Source: Patescibacteria group bacterium
GTDB taxonomy: Bacteria; Patescibacteriota; Saccharimonadia; Saccharimonadales; JAUPVS01
NCBI GenBank assembly: GCA_030916945.1
Contig: JAUPVS010000007.1
Location: 1 to 45,756, forward strand
Direction: 5' to 3'
DNA: 45,756 nt
Shown: one piece after another, positions 43,915 to 45,756 of the stretch
Layout of the letters: each line of letters opens with the position of its first letter
Position numbering within the stretch: the stretch's first letter is position 1
Notes under the pieces: generated by a model
What the model saw: only the letters and a program-made list of their open reading frames with translations
Told to the model about the DNA's origin: nothing
The model's database searches: none
Translations under genes and position numbers: made by a program

Positions 43915-43920
43915 TATACT
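43915..43920 (+). promoter_or_regulatory. -10 hexamer placed for leaderless secY transcript
   Basis: TATACT ends 8 nt before the secY ATG and no Shine-Dalgarno lies between rplO and secY. Within the spc operon this would give secY an internal promoter. Confidence 0.6.
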
Positions 43921-43928
43921 AGTACTCA

Positions 43929-45440
43929 ATGAACTGGAAGGTTATATTTAAGTCGCTCAAAGACGGCGACATGCGAAAACGCCTATTGGCTGTACTGGGC
44001 ATGTTACTGATCTTTCGTATCCTGGCGCACATTCCAATTCCATTAAGTGATTCCGAAACTCTCAAGCAAGTTCTTGAATCTATCTATACTTCGGCCAAAA
44101 GCTCATCCTTCTTGAGCTTTATTGACGTTTTGTCGGGTGGGGCGTTGGCTAACTTCAGTATTATGCTGATTGGTCTTGGTCCGTACATTAACGCCTCGAT
44201 CATTATGCAGCTACTGACCAAGGCGATTCCGCAGCTTGAAGCTCTTAATAACGAGGGTGAGTTTGGCCGCAAGAAGATTAACCAGTATACCCGTTTGCTA
44301 ACTCTGCCGCTGGCCATTATTCAGTCGATAGGGGCGATCTACCTGGTTCGGCAGTCGGCCGCTAGTATAGGTGGTCTGGGCGATATTACCGCCAACAGCT
44401 CACTGGCTCAGTGGGTGCTGATGGTTTCGGCCCTAACCGGGGCGTCGATGCTGTTGATGTGGCTGGGTGAACTTATTACCGAAGAAGGTGTTGGTAACGG
44501 TATCTCGCTAATTATTACCGTCGGTATTGTCAGCCAGCTGCCAGCGACGATCATTGAGCTTATTAACAGCGCCGGGGTTAACGGTGGACCAACTCTGCGT
44601 CTGTTTGGTGATCGTTTGGTGATTGCTCGTGGTCAGGCGGTCTTTGCCGGGCTGACCCTGCTAGCTGTCACGCTGGTAACAGTGGCGGTGGTTAAACTTA
44701 ACGAAGCAGCTCGCAATATCACCATCCACTATGCCAAGCGTATTCAAGGTAGTCGGACTTACGGTGGGGTTACTACTAAGCTGCCAATTAAGCTAATTAC
44801 AGCCGGCGTGGTGCCGATCATCTTTGCCGTTGCCTTCCTAAGCGTCCCGAGCTTTGCCGGTCAATTAATGCAAGGTATGGAAAGTGCTCGCCTGCAAGAG
44901 CTGGGCGCCAACCTGATTGCCTGGTTCCAGACGCCATCGCCCACAACCTTTGCCCAAGGCGGCTGGCAGCCGTACATTTACCCAGTTACTTACTTCTTGC
45001 TGGTATTCATCTTTACTTTCTTCTACACCAGCATCACCTTTAACTCTAAAGAGATTGCCGAGAACCTGCAAAAGCAGGGAGGTTTTATCGAAAACGTGCG
45101 TTCCGGCGTTCAGACCGAGAAATACTTGGGTAAGATTGTTAACCGTTTAACCTTCTTTGGAGCCTTGTCGCTGGGCGTACTAGCCATTTTGCCAATTGTG
45201 GCCCAGGCCTTCTTGAGTACTAATGTGGCGCTAAGTGGTACCAGTATCTTGATCTTGGTAGCTGTTTCACTCGAAACGCTCCGACAGATTGAATCGCGCG
45301 CCATGATGGTGACCTACGACCAGTACGAACAGCCTGATTTCTTCTATGATACTAACGAAAACCCGCTAATTGCCGCCAGTGGTGCCCGCAAATTGCGCTT
45401 CCGCGGGCGCAATAAAGGCAAGAAAGCAAAGAAATCTTAA
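43929..45440 (+). CDS. secY: protein translocase subunit SecY
   Basis: This 503-residue channel protein is the core of the Sec translocon. About ten membrane segments are visible. Signature stretches include the TM2 plug region SFIDVLSGGALANFSIMLIGLGPYINASIIMQLL, FGRKKINQYTR, and GEL/TEEGVGNGISLIITVGIV. The C-terminal cytoplasmic tail is very basic (RFRGRNKGKKAKKS). It is longer than E. coli SecY, with the additional length mainly in the loops and tail. adk and map, which often follow secY, are absent; infA follows directly. Confidence 0.98.
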   Translation: MNWKVIFKSLKDGDMRKRLLAVLGMLLIFRILAHIPIPLSDSETLKQVLESIYTSAKSSSFLSFIDVLSGGALANFSIMLIGLGPYINASIIMQLLTKAIPQLEALNNEGEFGRKKINQYTRLLTLPLAIIQSIGAIYLVRQSAASIGGLGDITANSSLAQWVLMVSALTGASMLLMWLGELITEEGVGNGISLIITVGIVSQLPATIIELINSAGVNGGPTLRLFGDRLVIARGQAVFAGLTLLAVTLVTVAVVKLNEAARNITIHYAKRIQGSRTYGGVTTKLPIKLITAGVVPIIFAVAFLSVPSFAGQLMQGMESARLQELGANLIAWFQTPSPTTFAQGGWQPYIYPVTYFLLVFIFTFFYTSITFNSKEIAENLQKQGGFIENVRSGVQTEKYLGKIVNRLTFFGALSLGVLAILPIVAQAFLSTNVALSGTSILILVAVSLETLRQIESRAMMVTYDQYEQPDFFYDTNENPLIAASGARKLRFRGRNKGKKAKKS

Positions 45441-45447
45441 TTTACTC

Positions 45448-45476
45448 TTTACAAAACGTTGTAGAATCGATATAAT
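45448..45476 (+). promoter_or_regulatory. infA promoter
   Basis: TTTACA (45448-45453), 17 nt, then perfect TATAAT (45471-45476). The ATG is 18 nt further on, giving a leader of about 11 nt without a clear Shine-Dalgarno. Confidence 0.8.
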
Positions 45477-45494
45477 TAACCCTTAGTTATATTT

Positions 45495-45716
45495 ATGGCC
45501 AGCAATAAGGAAGTGATCGAACTTACAGGGACTATTATAGAGACCCTACCGGGGACCCAGTTCCGCGTTGAGTTAGAGAATGGCCATCAAATCATAGCTC
45601 ACGTCGCCGGTAAGATGAGGAAACATTACATCCGCATCGTGCCAGGGGATAGCGTTACGGTCGAGTTGACCCCTTACGATCTTACTAAGGGCAGAATCAC
45701 CTATCGCAAGTCATAA
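45495..45716 (+). CDS. infA: translation initiation factor IF-1
   Basis: IF-1 (73 residues), an OB-fold protein that binds the A site during initiation. It has [41 protein letters not shown] and ends with [12 protein letters not shown]. The length is canonical. It has its own consensus promoter downstream of secY. The 40 bases after it hold a GAAAGGA ribosome-site-like sequence (about 45745-45751), so another gene, possibly rpmJ, may start just outside the window. Confidence 0.97.
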   Translation: MASNKEVIELTGTIIETLPGTQFRVELENGHQIIAHVAGKMRKHYIRIVPGDSVTVELTPYDLTKGRITYRKS

Positions 45717-45756
45717 ATCAATTAAGCAGTGAGTCACCTCATAAGAAAGGATGATC

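Noticed and set aside
1-45756. UGA recoding as in some Patescibacteria lineages (code 25)
   Set aside because: No gene contains an in-frame TGA that needs to be read through, and TGA ends the genes at 17990, 19377, 39967 (rpsQ) and 33635 (minus). Code 11 fits.
1-45756. CRISPR arrays, insertion sequences, prophage or toxin-antitoxin modules
   Set aside because: No regular repeat-spacer pattern, terminal inverted repeats, transposase or integrase motifs were seen.

Overview
The window is a gene-dense chromosomal segment, not a mobile region. It very probably comes from a Candidate Phyla Radiation (Patescibacteria) genome, most likely Saccharibacteria (TM7). The reasons are the standard genetic code with UGA used as a stop, a spc operon that lacks rpmD (L30) between rpsE and rplO, no adk or map after secY, very short intergenic gaps, and many small unrecognised proteins among housekeeping genes. 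The species cannot be named from sequence alone. I saw no insertion sequence, prophage, CRISPR array or replication origin, and no gene-free stretch longer than about 240 bases.

Layout. 1-5.7 kb: clpC, a membrane-anchored HExxH protein, radA and a PIN-TRAM protein, which resembles the Firmicutes clpC-radA-disA-yacL block without disA. 5.7-8.5 kb (minus strand): a class A penicillin-binding protein, divergent from tyrS. 8.6-14.1 kb: tyrS, a methyltransferase, recG, a protein with the full ligand spacing of zinc-dependent phospholipase C/P1 nuclease, and rsmD. 14.1-18.7 kb: tRNA-Leu(UAG) with a terminator, a small coiled-coil protein, hisS, a small membrane protein, tig, another small membrane protein, and clpP behind a CIRCE operator. 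18.7-27 kb: an unknown protein, then rpoB-rpoC. 27-32.1 kb: the str operon (rpsL, rpsG, two unknown ORFs, fusA), then tuf with its own promoter and terminator. 32.2-35.1 kb: an accessory patch that splits rpsJ from the rest of the S10 operon. 35.1-45.7 kb: a structured leader, the S10-spc ribosomal protein genes from rplC to rplO, secY and infA.

How it works together. Most of the window serves transcription (RpoB, RpoC), translation (ribosomal proteins, EF-G, EF-Tu, IF-1, TyrRS, HisRS, RsmD, tRNA-Leu), protein export (SecY), folding and proteolysis (trigger factor, ClpC, ClpP), DNA repair (RadA, RecG) and wall synthesis (PBP1).

The most notable observations are: (1) RpoC has lost all four cysteines of its N-terminal zinc site and two of four in its second zinc site; (2) thirteen genes have a -10-like hexamer ending only 6-10 nt before the start codon, which suggests widespread leaderless transcripts next to Shine-Dalgarno-led operons; (3) a CIRCE element is interleaved with the clpP promoter; (4) the S10 operon is split and a structured leader with two mutually exclusive pairings and an oligo-T run precedes rplC; (5) a cytoplasmic-looking zinc phospholipase C/P1-type protein; (6) TyrRS has a degenerate HIGH motif.
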